The notes below the pieces were generated by a model. The model did no database searches and had not been told where the DNA came from. It worked only from the letters and a program-made list of their open reading frames with translations. The position numbers and the translations under genes are program-made. From assembly GCA_018897155.1 (NCBI GenBank), contig JAHILE010000017.1, forward strand, positions 1 through 43,582: 43,582 nucleotides of DNA. Reading direction: 5' to 3'. The DNA is from Nanoarchaeota archaeon. GTDB taxonomy: Archaea; EX4484-52; LFW-46. Below are positions 32,579 to 40,397 of this stretch, one piece after another. Position 1 is the first letter of the stretch; every line of letters starts with the position of its first letter.

Positions 32579-33874
32579 CTAATCTACTGATAGCTCATCT
32601 TCAAAATATTTGGGATCTTTTGTGTAATACCTCATTTTTTGAAGAAACCCTTCTTTTACTTGTTCGTCAGTACTATTATATCTCGCTTTTTCCCAAGCGG
32701 TCTGAAGTTTTATTGCATCATGTTCGTGAAAGAAACTACGTTTTTCTCCTTTGATTTTTTCATCCCACTTATGCATTTTATCAAGAAATGTCTTATTCTG
32801 CCCCTGCTCAATATGGCGTGCTATATGCATCAAATTTGAAGCGTCAATAATTTTAAGAGGATATTGTTCAATACCTATATCGATATATTTTTCTTCTTCG
32901 CCCTCGTACAATTCATCTATGTAGTAGGTAACATATTCATGGGCAGTCATTCCGTTTATGCGAAAAGTATCCGGAGTTTTTTTAATATCCTCAAGATACT
33001 CCTGAACCTTTTTCTGGTAGTTTTCGCTTCCGAAAACTTTCATATCAGGCGTGAACTGGTGCGGTGTTGGCGTTGGTTTTGGAGTTGCCTTTATTTCGCG
33101 TCCATTTTTATCATAAGAAATGCCATTTGGCATTCTTATTGTGACGTTATCACTACCGTTTCCGCCAACTTCTAATAAACCTTCTGCGCCCCCTGCCACA
33201 CCAATCTCTGCTTTTACCTTTGAGATTCCTGCGTCTGTGGCGTCGCCATGCTCTTCCTTATTTGCGTTAACAATGGCATTGCTTGCATACAGCCCGACAA
33301 GCGCCGCAACTGTTCCAAATGCTAAGGCTTTTTTGTGCTTAATTACGCCGCCCATAATATAATCAATAACATCAAACGCTTTCTTAATAGGCAATTCCTC
33401 CGTCTTATGCGCGGGTACGCCAGAATCAGATACTGCCTTACCTCCTAAAATGTTTTTCGGCGGGGGCGCCATAAGCACAATCATTGCAGCGCCAAATGTG
33501 GTCATTTCTCTAATGTGTTTCGGCGCAGTTTTGCTGATTCCGCCGTATTTATTGTGCTCCACAGGAACTAACTGTTTCTCAAGATCGTCCAGTTTTTCCA
33601 TAACGTCGGGATAATAGAAGCGCAAAGCATCATTATACAGGTTTTCTTCTTTATCATTGCCTGTGGCTTTATCTTTGAGATACTCGGCAAAAAATATCTT
33701 GGGGTCAACATCTATTGCGCCGTATATCTTTTCCGCCGACAAGCCGTGCTTTTTTGACATTTCGCGGACTCTTGAATCAAGCTCAATCATGCTGGAGAAA
33801 ACAGAATCGTAATCAGGGCTGTGCGGTTCAGCTGCAAGCCCTTCAATTAAATATTCAAACCGATCGTTTTTCAT
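32579..33874 (-). CDS. Unknown protein with two central membrane segments
   Basis: 431 residues. A helical acidic N-terminal domain (1-125) is followed by two hydrophobic segments (TFGAAMIVLMAPPPKNILGG, about 125-145; ALAFGTVAALVGLYASNAIV, about 184-203). Then comes a Gly-rich stretch, a Pro/Thr linker (TPKPTPTPHQFTP) and a charged C-terminal domain containing HEHDAIKLQTAWEKARYN. No known family. GAGGGG upstream of ATG 33874 is a good ribosome site. The last codons lie about 50 bases from the surface operon start. It may be an envelope component, but this is only from context. Confidence 0.65.
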   Translation of the reverse strand: MKNDRFEYLIEGLAAEPHSPDYDSVFSSMIELDSRVREMSKKHGLSAEKIYGAIDVDPKIFFAEYLKDKATGNDKEENLYNDALRFYYPDVMEKLDDLEKQLVPVEHNKYGGISKTAPKHIREMTTFGAAMIVLMAPPPKNILGGKAVSDSGVPAHKTEELPIKKAFDVIDYIMGGVIKHKKALAFGTVAALVGLYASNAIVNANKEEHGDATDAGISKVKAEIGVAGGAEGLLEVGGNGSDNVTIRMPNGISYDKNGREIKATPKPTPTPHQFTPDMKVFGSENYQKKVQEYLEDIKKTPDTFRINGMTAHEYVTYYIDELYEGEEEKYIDIGIEQYPLKIIDASNLMHIARHIEQGQNKTFLDKMHKWDEKIKGEKRSFFHEHDAIKLQTAWEKARYNSTDEQVKEGFLQKMRYYTKDPKYFEDELSVD

Positions 33875-34261
33875 ACCAATCCCCTCTCAAACATTATTCA
33901 AGCCATTTCAAGGTTTGTTTTGCGCTGAAGCAGACCAAACCATTGAAAGTGTTACTATCCATATATGATGAACCACTATCAAAGAGTAACGCTACACTAT
34001 TATTATGTGACGAACTACTATTTAAAGCCATGGGCTTTAAAGCTACGAGTGAGCGAGAGCGAAACGAAATGATTTAAACTTTAGAAATGGCTGTTTTTAA
34101 TCATTTTGGCAGAAAAAGGCAAAAATCGGCAGAAAACGAATGGTTCGCCCAGGATTAATTTTAAAAGATATGTCTAAAGTGCTTTAATTATTTCACAGAT
34201 GCTATATGATATTAGGAACGCAAGTTTAAGGCTTTTAAATACTACTGATTAATAGCGATGT
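33875..34261. other. 387-bp gap without a convincing gene
   Basis: I see no supported protein. The gap holds a strong short hairpin (34021-34041), a weaker pair GGTTTG/CAAACC near 33911-33946, a 23-codon frame starting at ATG 34087 (MAVFNHFGRKRQ) that I do not trust, and a TTTAAATA box near 34234-34241 serving the gene at 34262. Confidence 0.4.
34021..34041. other. Perfect 9-bp hairpin
   Basis: TTTAAAGCC, loop ATG, GGCTTTAAA: a perfect palindromic stem-loop in a gene-free stretch. It could be an operator or terminator; no T-run follows. Confidence 0.6.
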
Positions 34262-34852
34262 ATGGCAAAACCTCGCTCAAGTCCCGCTACAAAGAAATTT
34301 GATATAGCGCCTTATGTAGGGCCGATAAAAAACGTAGAATCCGACATATTCAATAATTTCAAGATGGCTGAATTGATGGGTGTTTCAAGCGATTCCATGA
34401 AGCTCAGATTGAAGGATATGACTCTGCGCGAATATCTCCAGCTCGAAGGCGGAGATCCTGCAAAAATTCCGATAAACATTGTTATCTTCAGAAGAGTTAC
34501 AAAAAGAAGATTGTGGGTTTGGCGCCGTCAAACTTATATCAAATTGCCCGATGCATTCTTTCGGAAATATAAAATTACAAAGAAAATTGAGTTCTACTTC
34601 AAATTAAACACAATCGTATGTATTTTTGTCATTTCTTCCATGCTGGTTCTTATGCCCTCGCGCCCTATTCCTGAATATTTGTCGCCTCCGAACGGGAATG
34701 TGCCTACGCCATGCATCGGCGCGGCATTTATCTGCACTGTTCCGTCAATCAGCTTTAGCGCGCCATCCAACGCGCGATTCAGATCATTCGTAAATATCGA
34801 CGCGTCAAGGCCGTATTGCGATTCGTTTGCCATGCGCAGCGCTTCTTCATAG
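34262..34852 (+). CDS. Unknown basic protein whose frame runs antisense into the dehydrogenase gene
   Basis: 196 codons. The first 110 residues (KFDIAPYVGPIKNVESDIFN, DMTLREYLQLEGGDP, RRVTKRRLWVWRRQTYIKLP) look protein-like, basic and soluble. From about 34594 the frame runs for 258 bases opposite the 3' end of the aldehyde dehydrogenase and reads like antisense sequence. A natural stop before 34594 seems to have been lost, perhaps by a deletion or rearrangement that removed the true C-terminus. TATA TTTAAATA about 25 bases upstream supports ATG 34262. Family unknown. Confidence 0.5.
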   Translation: MAKPRSSPATKKFDIAPYVGPIKNVESDIFNNFKMAELMGVSSDSMKLRLKDMTLREYLQLEGGDPAKIPINIVIFRRVTKRRLWVWRRQTYIKLPDAFFRKYKITKKIEFYFKLNTIVCIFVISSMLVLMPSRPIPEYLSPPNGNVPTPCIGAAFICTVPSISFSAPSNARFRSFVNIDASRPYCDSFAMRSASS

Positions 34853-36075
34853 TCTTTTACGCGAATTATTGAAACAACAGGACCGAAAGTCTCTTCCCAG
34901 GCTATGCGCATGTCTTTTGTTACATTGCCAAGAACCGTGGGCTCGAAATACAATCCTCTGACTTTCTTTCCTCCTGCAAAAAGGTGTGCGCCTTTCTCTA
35001 CGGCGTCATTAACAAGAGCATCGATTTTTTCAAGCGCCTTTTGATTTATTATCGGGCCTATTGAGATGTCCGCATTTTTCGGAGAGCCGAGCTTCCATTT
35101 CGGCAGCTCTGCAAGTATTTTCTTTGTAAATTCGTCAGCAACGCTTTCAACAACCAGAATTCTGCTTATTGCGTCACAGCGCTGCCCTGAATATTTTAGC
35201 GCGCCGCTGATACATTCCTTTGCCGCAAGGTCAAGGTCTGCGTCTTCAAGAACAATTCCGGGAGACTTTCCGCCAAGTTCCATATGGATTTTTTTCATGC
35301 CTGCGGCTTTTGCTATATGTATTCCGACTTCAGAGCTTCCTGTAAATGAAATCATGTCAACTTTTTCGCTTTCGACAAGAATATCACCTATTTCTGCGGA
35401 GCTTCCTGAAACTACGTTGAAAGTGCCGTCAGGCATTCCTGCTATTTGAAGCAGTTTCGCAAGCATAATCAAGCATATGGGATCGTCGCTTGCAGGCTTT
35501 GAAATAACCGCATTTCCCGCAGCTATCGCCGGCGCGATTTTTGCAGATGCAATGAAAAGCGGATAATTGAACGGCGAAATCGCAAGAACTACGCCTAAAG
35601 GCTGCCTTCGAGTCATTGCTATTTTTTTCTTTGTGTGCGGGAAAGAATCACCGCTTATTGCTTCGCCTTTCAGCTCTTTTGCCTCTTCGGCTGCGAACTT
35701 GAACCTCTCGATTGTGGCATCGACTTCGCCTTCGGCGACTTTTACGGGCTTTCCGGCTTCGGCTACAATTGTGTCGACAAAGAAAGTTTTGTAATCGCTA
35801 AGAAGCTTTGCAGTTTTTTCAAGGATTTGGGCGCGCTCGTATGAAGACATTCCTGCAATTTTTGCCTTTGTATTGAAGGCAGAATCAAGTGCCCACAAAG
35901 CATCATTTTTTGACGCCTTTTGCACTTTTCCGACTATCGAGAAATCATCAGGATTGTGTACATTGAACGTGTGCTGGTTGGATGATTCAACCCATTTGCC
36001 GTCGATAAACATCTTGTATATTTGAACGCCGTCTGCCGCAGAAGGAAATCTGATTTCGTCGAAAATGTTAGACAT
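34594..36075 (-). CDS. gapN: Aldehyde dehydrogenase, GAPN-like
   Basis: 493 residues from ATG 36075. NAD(P) aldehyde dehydrogenase marks: SPFNYPLF with the oxyanion Asn (about 169), FTGSSEVG, the base Glu in MELGGKSPG (about 266) and nucleophile Cys in GQRCDAISR (about 300). The ending QINAAPMHGVGTFPFGGDKY and SGIGREGIR resemble non-phosphorylating glyceraldehyde-3-phosphate dehydrogenase more than other family branches. The reaction would give 3-phosphoglycerate, the same product RuBisCO makes in the pathway encoded nearby. TATA CTATATATAC (minus) is 27 bases before ATG 36075. Substrate not certain. Confidence 0.85.
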   Translation of the reverse strand: MSNIFDEIRFPSAADGVQIYKMFIDGKWVESSNQHTFNVHNPDDFSIVGKVQKASKNDALWALDSAFNTKAKIAGMSSYERAQILEKTAKLLSDYKTFFVDTIVAEAGKPVKVAEGEVDATIERFKFAAEEAKELKGEAISGDSFPHTKKKIAMTRRQPLGVVLAISPFNYPLFIASAKIAPAIAAGNAVISKPASDDPICLIMLAKLLQIAGMPDGTFNVVSGSSAEIGDILVESEKVDMISFTGSSEVGIHIAKAAGMKKIHMELGGKSPGIVLEDADLDLAAKECISGALKYSGQRCDAISRILVVESVADEFTKKILAELPKWKLGSPKNADISIGPIINQKALEKIDALVNDAVEKGAHLFAGGKKVRGLYFEPTVLGNVTKDMRIAWEETFGPVVSIIRVKDYEEALRMANESQYGLDASIFTNDLNRALDGALKLIDGTVQINAAPMHGVGTFPFGGDKYSGIGREGIRTSMEEMTKIHTIVFNLK

Positions 36076-36116
36076 GTATATATTATTGTGCATAAATGTA
36101 TATATAGATTTTTGAG

Positions 36117-36125
36117 ATTTTGAGT
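36117..36125. repeat. Left 9-bp target-site duplication
   Basis: ATTTTGAGT directly before the left end of the insertion at 36126; identical to 36426-36434. Confidence 0.85.
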
Positions 36126-36188
36126 GGTGCTTTGTTGTATGTTTTCCAGTTTATCTTCTTTTTTCTCCGGTCTTGGTCTTTTCCCATG
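36126..36188 (-). pseudogene. Truncated transposase N-terminus
   Basis: From ATG at 36188, after a GGGGGG ribosome site, the frame reads MGKDQDRRKKKINWKTYNKA and then runs into the left terminal repeat of the insertion. The W-x-x-YN-x-A pattern recalls the N-terminus of IS5/IS903-type DDE transposases (W..YN.AL..RG). Everything after about residue 21 is deleted, so the element cannot move by itself. Confidence 0.6.
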
Positions 36189-36198
36189 CTTATCCCCC

Positions 36199-36220
36199 CT
36201 GCGAAGCTGACGCTTCGCAG
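36199..36220 (-). promoter_or_regulatory. Perfect 9-bp hairpin before the transposase ribosome site
   Basis: CTGCGAAGC, loop TGAC, GCTTCGCAG. On the minus strand it ends right against the GGGGGG ribosome site of the transposase fragment. IS elements often use such hairpins to block translation from outside transcripts; that role is inferred. Confidence 0.65.
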
Positions 36221-36425
36221 TAGATTATTTGTCAGAATCCGTATATGCGCTTATCGCTGGTGGACAACATCGAGTGGTGCTGTTGCACAATTCGCAGAGC
36301 ACATACACCTTAGCGTTATCTGCAAAGCTAAAACCGAGTCATTCAAAATTCTTGCGTTCAACGCTAAGATTTGAGCAAGAATTTTGGCATATATAAATCT
36401 TATATAAATCTTATGCAACAGCACC

Positions 36426-36434
36426 ATTTTGAGT
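36426..36434. repeat. Right 9-bp target-site duplication
   Basis: ATTTTGAGT directly after the right end of the insertion; identical to 36117-36125. Confidence 0.85.
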
Positions 36435-36461
36435 AACTTTTGGCCGCGAGTATAATTTAAT

Positions 36462-36911
36462 TTATTTTTCTAATTTATTTATTGCCTCACGCGTCATTTC
36501 ATTCAGACGAATTGGTATTTCACTTTGATATAATGTGTTGATGTTTATTTTCAAAACGTTAATTATTTCATTAGCCGCAATTTCATCAAATAACTTTTCT
36601 CCGAGATATACTGGAATTGTAGTGGATTGTATTTTTTTAGCGGCAGTTATGGCTTCTATATATGCGTCTTGTAATGTTTTTAATCCATCAATCGTTGTAT
36701 ATAACTCACTATGTGGATGTATTTCAGCCTTTTTTTCAATTAACTTAATGCTGTTTTTACCGTCAGTAATATTTGCTTCATAAATTGTATGTTTTTCTCC
36801 TTGAGAACATTCAATGGAAATAGTTACTTTTTTAGGTTTTGTTTCATTCAAGTTAATTATAAATTCTTCAAGTGTTAGTGGATTTCCAAAAAATTTGTAA
36901 AATTGAGACAT
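36462..36911 (-). CDS. Unknown soluble protein, 149 aa
   Basis: Alpha/beta composition, no membrane segment, no motif I recognise. The N-terminal half is beta-rich (KKVTISIECSQGEKHTIYEA) and the C-terminal half helical, with LKTLQDAYIEAITAAKK and FDEIAANEIINVLKINI. AT-rich codon use differs from the aIF2-beta neighbour, which hints at recent arrival. Two AT boxes (TTATAA near 36928, TTTATAAA near 36943) lie upstream of ATG 36911. The IS-like insertion sits just beyond its 3' end. Confidence 0.6.
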   Translation of the reverse strand: MSQFYKFFGNPLTLEEFIINLNETKPKKVTISIECSQGEKHTIYEANITDGKNSIKLIEKKAEIHPHSELYTTIDGLKTLQDAYIEAITAAKKIQSTTIPVYLGEKLFDEIAANEIINVLKININTLYQSEIPIRLNEMTREAINKLEK

Positions 36912-37023
36912 GTCATCACAAACTACTTATAAGTAACAATACTTTATAAACCTTTGCTTGCGCCGCCACATACAACTAATTAAGTTTAATTACTGGTTTT
37001 CAAATTATTCCGATATTCTAGAA

Positions 37024-37440
37024 TTATCTAACATCCGCCACGCTTTTCTTCGCGCCGCAGGCCTCGCATTTTAAGAACCAGAGCCGGTTTTCCTTGAATA
37101 GCTTTGTGTCCGGCTTTTTGCACTCGTGGCAAAGGACGTACTCATCCACATATCGCTTGAATTTTTCATCGATCTGAATCATGCCGAATTTTCCTATGAA
37201 TATTGCCGTGCCGTTCTCGATGTTGCCTGAACTGCCAAGGGAACGAGCCATATAATGCAGAAAGTGTTCCTGGTCGCGGCGAATAGTTGATGCAATCTGG
37301 AGAAAATCTTTGATAAATGTGCGGTTGCCCATTATCTGCGAGGAAATTTTCGGTATCTCAAAGCGCTCCTTCTGCAGGACTTTTTCAGGCACTTGAGCAC
37401 GGGCGCGCTTTGCAAGTTCATCATAATTAAAATTATCCAT
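37024..37440 (-). CDS. eif2b: Translation initiation factor aIF2 subunit beta
   Basis: 138 residues, full length. The N-terminal helix domain is followed by the central fold (VLQKERFEIPKISSQIMGNR, RDQEHFLHYMARSLGSSG) and a C-terminal zinc ribbon with C104-x2-C107 and C125-x2-C128. It forms the aIF2 heterotrimer that brings initiator Met-tRNA to the small ribosomal subunit. TATTTAAAG is about 26 bases before ATG 37440, so the transcript is probably leaderless. Confidence 0.96.
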   Translation of the reverse strand: MDNFNYDELAKRARAQVPEKVLQKERFEIPKISSQIMGNRTFIKDFLQIASTIRRDQEHFLHYMARSLGSSGNIENGTAIFIGKFGMIQIDEKFKRYVDEYVLCHECKKPDTKLFKENRLWFLKCEACGAKKSVADVR

Positions 37441-37495
37441 AAGAACAAATTGTTTGGAAGTTATTTAAAGGTGTTATCCAAAAATAATCAAATAT

Positions 37496-37818
37496 TCAAA
37501 AACCTGAACTTGTTTGATTATGCTGAATGGTGGCGCGATATTGCTCACACCCCGGATTTGCGCGCGAAATAAATGTTTCAAAACGTATTTTTTTATCAGA
37601 ATCATAATTTTCTAATGTGCTCAAATACTCATTAAGAGACATATTTTTAAGCCGATAACGACATTTCCATGGCGCGTCTCCATAGTAATTCTTTCAGGAT
37701 TAATATCTAATAATTATTTTTTAAATTCATTAAAAAAGATAACTTCGGTTGATATTTTTTTATAACCCAGATTATTATCCAATGCTTCTTTGTATGCATT
37801 CACTAGTTTTTCAAGCAT
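37496..37818 (-). pseudogene. Unknown gene broken by one stop and one frameshift
   Basis: From ATG 37818: MLEKLVNAYKEALDNNLGYK and KISTEVIFFNEFKK, then TAA, then in the same frame LLDINPERITMETRHGNVVI-GLK. A one-base shift near 37650 continues as NMSLNEYLSTLENYDSDKKI, RFETFISRANPGCEQYRATI, QHNQTSSGF, stop 37496. The three pieces join into one plausible 107-residue protein. Family unknown. It lies in a 700-bp gap between aIF2-beta and rtcA that otherwise holds no gene. Confidence 0.7.
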
Positions 37819-38143
37819 AAAATTAATGATTGATAGAAATATTTAAAGATAATCGAGGCCGCTTATTCAGAAACCTCAAAAAATCTTTTTAGAAAAAGTA
37901 TTAGAACCGTTGCCGAGAAGCGCACAGGTTGCCCCGCACGCCTCAAGGTTTCGGTAAGGGAGATAAAACAACATGAATAATTGCAAATGGTATTATCCCA
38001 CGAGATAACTATCATATGTCTTTCCCTATATAAAAGCCTTTCGGTGTGCTTTAATATTGCTATATCGATATATCTTATGTTGCATTTGAGGTGCGCCTAG
38101 CGAAAAATCAGATATTAACGAATTCGATAATTAACGAATGGAA
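37819..38143. other. Gene-free stretch with a GC-rich island
   Basis: AT-rich intergenic sequence containing one GC-rich block at 37904-37954 (33 of 51 bases G or C). A short frame of 11 codons with a GGGAG site follows at 37973 and is not convincing. TATA-like CTATATCGATATATC near 38061-38075 has no gene to serve. Confidence 0.4.
37904..37954. ncRNA. Candidate structured RNA (GC-rich island)
   Basis: 51 bases at about 65% GC inside sequence near 30% GC, with short complementary ends (ACCG and CGGT) and a repeated GTTGCC. In AT-rich archaea such islands are often structured RNA. No family (tRNA, SRP, RNase P, C/D box) could be recognised; the strand is not determined. Confidence 0.25.
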
Positions 38144-39157
38144 TTATGACTTATTTACACGTATTATTTTTTTCGCCTTATCAACTTCAAATATCTTTCC
38201 CAAAAACCGCTCAACAACCCAAATATTTGTTTCAACATGCGGTGTAATTTCCTCTACTTTCACCGAACCTCCTGAAAGCGCGAGGTACGGCACAATCTGG
38301 TCGGCCATCCATTCATCAAGGCACGCGTCGGATTCCATCTGCTTATCAAGACGGTTTGCTGCCTCTTCACCAACTTTCTCAGCAGGCTTGTACAGCTCCC
38401 CTATTGCGCTAGCACCCAGTTTGCAGTTCTCGTAATTCGCGTCAAGATATATGAATGATCCTGGTGACGGCGTATTGCAATAAGAAATTTCTGTTTTTCC
38501 GTGATATTCTTTAAGGATATTTTTTGCGCCTTCAATCTGCCTTTCGGCGACTTTTGCGCCTTTCAGGCTTTCAGAGGCAACGCTTAGGAAATTTATTTTA
38601 TCTAACGACCCCCTTTTTGTCAGGTTCAGCGGCTTAAGATTCGCGCATGGCGTTATTATCGCTTTGACAATGCCTCCGCCTTTTGGATAAAATCCATAAC
38701 TTGCAAGCCCTACATTAATATCCACACCCATTTTTTTCAAAAAATAGCAGAATATGTCCTGAAAGTAGTTTATTGTCGGGCTCCACAGGACGCTGGTTCC
38801 TCCGGTTATTTCAAAAATAACATTTTCTCGCGCATGAAGTGCAGGCAAGACAATTGCCTGAAAAACAAGAGGGATTGATCCAGCAGTTCCAATATCTATT
38901 GAAAATGAGCCTCCCTGTATAGGATTTGGCGAAAATTCAAGTGCCAATGAGCCCATAGAAGCACCTTTTACTCTTGCATTGCAGAGCTTTGCCACTGCAT
39001 TGACTGCCGCAAGATGCTGCGCCTGAATGCCGGGATTCTGCCTTCCTGCGCGTATATTTTCAATCCTCACAGCTTTGCCGGTAAGCGCGGAAAACGCAAC
39101 AGCAGTCCGTATTATCTGCCCGCCGCCTTCGTGGTACGAGCCGTCTATGATAAGCAT
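38144..39157 (-). CDS. rtcA: RNA 3'-terminal phosphate cyclase
   Basis: 337 residues, full length. GSYHEGGGQIIRTAVAFSAL, IRAGRQNPGIQAQHL, GGSFSIDIGTAGSIPLVFQA, and the catalytic His at about 307 in TPHVETNIWV, the residue adenylated by ATP. RtcA converts RNA 3'-phosphate to 2',3'-cyclic phosphate, feeding RNA repair or ligation by RtcB (not in this window). Minus-strand TTATATAA about 27 bases upstream supports ATG 39157. Confidence 0.96.
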   Translation of the reverse strand: MLIIDGSYHEGGGQIIRTAVAFSALTGKAVRIENIRAGRQNPGIQAQHLAAVNAVAKLCNARVKGASMGSLALEFSPNPIQGGSFSIDIGTAGSIPLVFQAIVLPALHARENVIFEITGGTSVLWSPTINYFQDIFCYFLKKMGVDINVGLASYGFYPKGGGIVKAIITPCANLKPLNLTKRGSLDKINFLSVASESLKGAKVAERQIEGAKNILKEYHGKTEISYCNTPSPGSFIYLDANYENCKLGASAIGELYKPAEKVGEEAANRLDKQMESDACLDEWMADQIVPYLALSGGSVKVEEITPHVETNIWVVERFLGKIFEVDKAKKIIRVNKS

Positions 39158-39203
39158 GATTCTTTATTCGGTAAAGAATATTATATAAGCACCGCATTCT
39201 AGT

Positions 39204-39471
39204 TTAAAGAGTTTTTGCAAAAGCCAGTTCTTTTTCAAGCTCTTTTTTGGATGATATTTTGCCTTCAAGTATCAATGGAACGTCGCGTTTTCGGATTATC
39301 GGCGCGATTTCCTTTTTGTGCAATAATGCGTGCCTTGAGCCTTCGCCGGAAATTTTATGCGCGCTTATATGAAATTCAGTTATTTTGCCGAAGAATGCTT
39401 CTTCGTATGCACTGAATGACTCTTCAGTATCCATACAATGCGCAAAATCCAGAACAATGCCGAGCTTTGAA
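39204..39471 (-). pseudogene. C-terminal remnant of a xylose-isomerase-like TIM-barrel protein
   Basis: The readable frame begins near 39471 (DRYSKLGIVLDFAHCMDTEE) and continues FSAYEEAFFGKITEFHISAH to KELAFAKTL. The LGIVLDFAHCMDT and EFHISAH pieces are like the metal-binding strands of sugar-phosphate isomerase/AP-endonuclease-2 TIM barrels. Upstream the same frame has two TAA stops within 30 bases and the expected N-terminal 180 or so residues are missing. An ATG at 39434 would give a 76-residue product without a complete barrel. The remnant abuts the promoter of the R15P isomerase gene. Confidence 0.65.
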
Positions 39472-39562
39472 TATCTGTCAGTGATCTTTTATTTCGGTTA
39501 ATTGCTGAACCTGTGCTAAATCAGCACGATTGAATATATAGACAAAAAACCATAATATTTAT

Positions 39563-40381
39563 ATGGACAAGCTTGTTGCAAAAACCGTTCAGGACATCAA
39601 GTCGCTTAAGATCCAAGGCGCGCGAAACATTGCACTCGCCGCGCTTGATGCACTGATTCACGTCGCGAAAAAGCATGGGTTTGAAAAAGAGTTCTTTACT
39701 GCGACAGACGCGCTTTCGAATTCAAGAAAAACGGCAGTGCCGCTTTACAATGTAATCGAGGCAGCGAAAAAAAGGAAAAGTATAGAAGTAATGGCTGAAT
39801 TAAAGAGCTTTTTTGAAATCGCTGCAGAGAACATCGCAGAAAACGGCGCGGATCTGATAAAAGACAATACGGTGGTAATGACGCACTGCCATTCTTCAGA
39901 AGCCATTTTTGTGATGAAAGTCGCAAAAAATCGAGGAATTCATTTCAATGTCATTGTCACTGAAACCCGGCCAAAGATGCAAGGCGTCAGAACCGCGCAG
40001 GATTTGCGCGCTGCAAAAATCCCGGTGGATTATATTATCGATTCTGCCGCAGGATTGTATATGAAGTACGCAGGAATTTTTCTTGTCGGATGCGACTCGA
40101 TAAGGCCTGAAGGAATCTACAACAAGATAGGCACGTACTTGATGGCAGTTTGCGCGCAAAAACACAAGGTTCCGGTTTATTTTGTCGGCGATTCGCTAAA
40201 GATTGACAGGCGAACGTCTATAGAACTCGAGATGCGCGATGTAAATGAAATAGCCAGATCCCGGGAGTTGAAAGGCGCGAAAATTCTGAACCCTGCGTTT
40301 GACTGTACGCCATGGAAGCTCATTTCAGGAGTTGTGACTGAAAAAGGAATATTTGCGAGCTGGAAAGAGCTGAATAAATAA
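39563..40381 (+). CDS. Ribose-1,5-bisphosphate isomerase
   Basis: 272 residues, eIF2B-like fold. It turns ribose-1,5-bisphosphate (from AMP phosphorylase) into ribulose-1,5-bisphosphate for RuBisCO. Candidate catalytic residues are Cys109 in MTHCHSSEA and Asp178 in LVGCDSI; their spacing of 69 equals that between Cys133 and Asp202 reported for the Thermococcus enzyme. GVRTAQDL and PEGIYNKIGTYL are also typical and separate it from eIF2B subunits and MtnA. TATA AATATATAG is about 27 bases before ATG. The RuBisCO gene begins 3.1 kb away. Confidence 0.92.
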   Translation: MDKLVAKTVQDIKSLKIQGARNIALAALDALIHVAKKHGFEKEFFTATDALSNSRKTAVPLYNVIEAAKKRKSIEVMAELKSFFEIAAENIAENGADLIKDNTVVMTHCHSSEAIFVMKVAKNRGIHFNVIVTETRPKMQGVRTAQDLRAAKIPVDYIIDSAAGLYMKYAGIFLVGCDSIRPEGIYNKIGTYLMAVCAQKHKVPVYFVGDSLKIDRRTSIELEMRDVNEIARSRELKGAKILNPAFDCTPWKLISGVVTEKGIFASWKELNK

Positions 40382-40397
40382 TTTTAGCATCATCGCA

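Larger units (their letters stand above)
36126..36425 (-). mobile_element. MITE-like IS remnant (IS5 family, IS903-like)
   Basis: A 300-bp insertion flanked by perfect 9-bp direct repeats (ATTTTGAGT), the duplication size of the IS903 group. The right end, read inward, is GGTGCTGTTGCATAAG; the left end is GGTGCTTTGTTGTATG, imperfect. A further GGTGCTGTTGCA at 36276-36287 forms a 13-bp inverted repeat with the right end, so a 150-bp inner unit (36276-36425) with proper ends is nested. Inside lie a 12-bp inverted repeat (36344-36355 with 36375-36386), an 8-bp pair TTAGCGTT/AACGCTAA and a hairpin at 36199-36220. A transposase start remains on the minus strand (see 36126..36188). Confidence 0.75.

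Noticed and set aside
36120-36374. 84-codon plus-strand frame
   Set aside because: It lies wholly inside the MITE-like element, antisense to the transposase stub, and reads through hairpins and inverted repeats.
37973-38008. 11-codon frame after a GGGAG site
   Set aside because: Too short and unlike any peptide signal; the site could be chance.
38091-38435. 114-codon plus-strand frame at the end of rtcA
   Set aside because: Most of it is antisense to rtcA, which is well supported.
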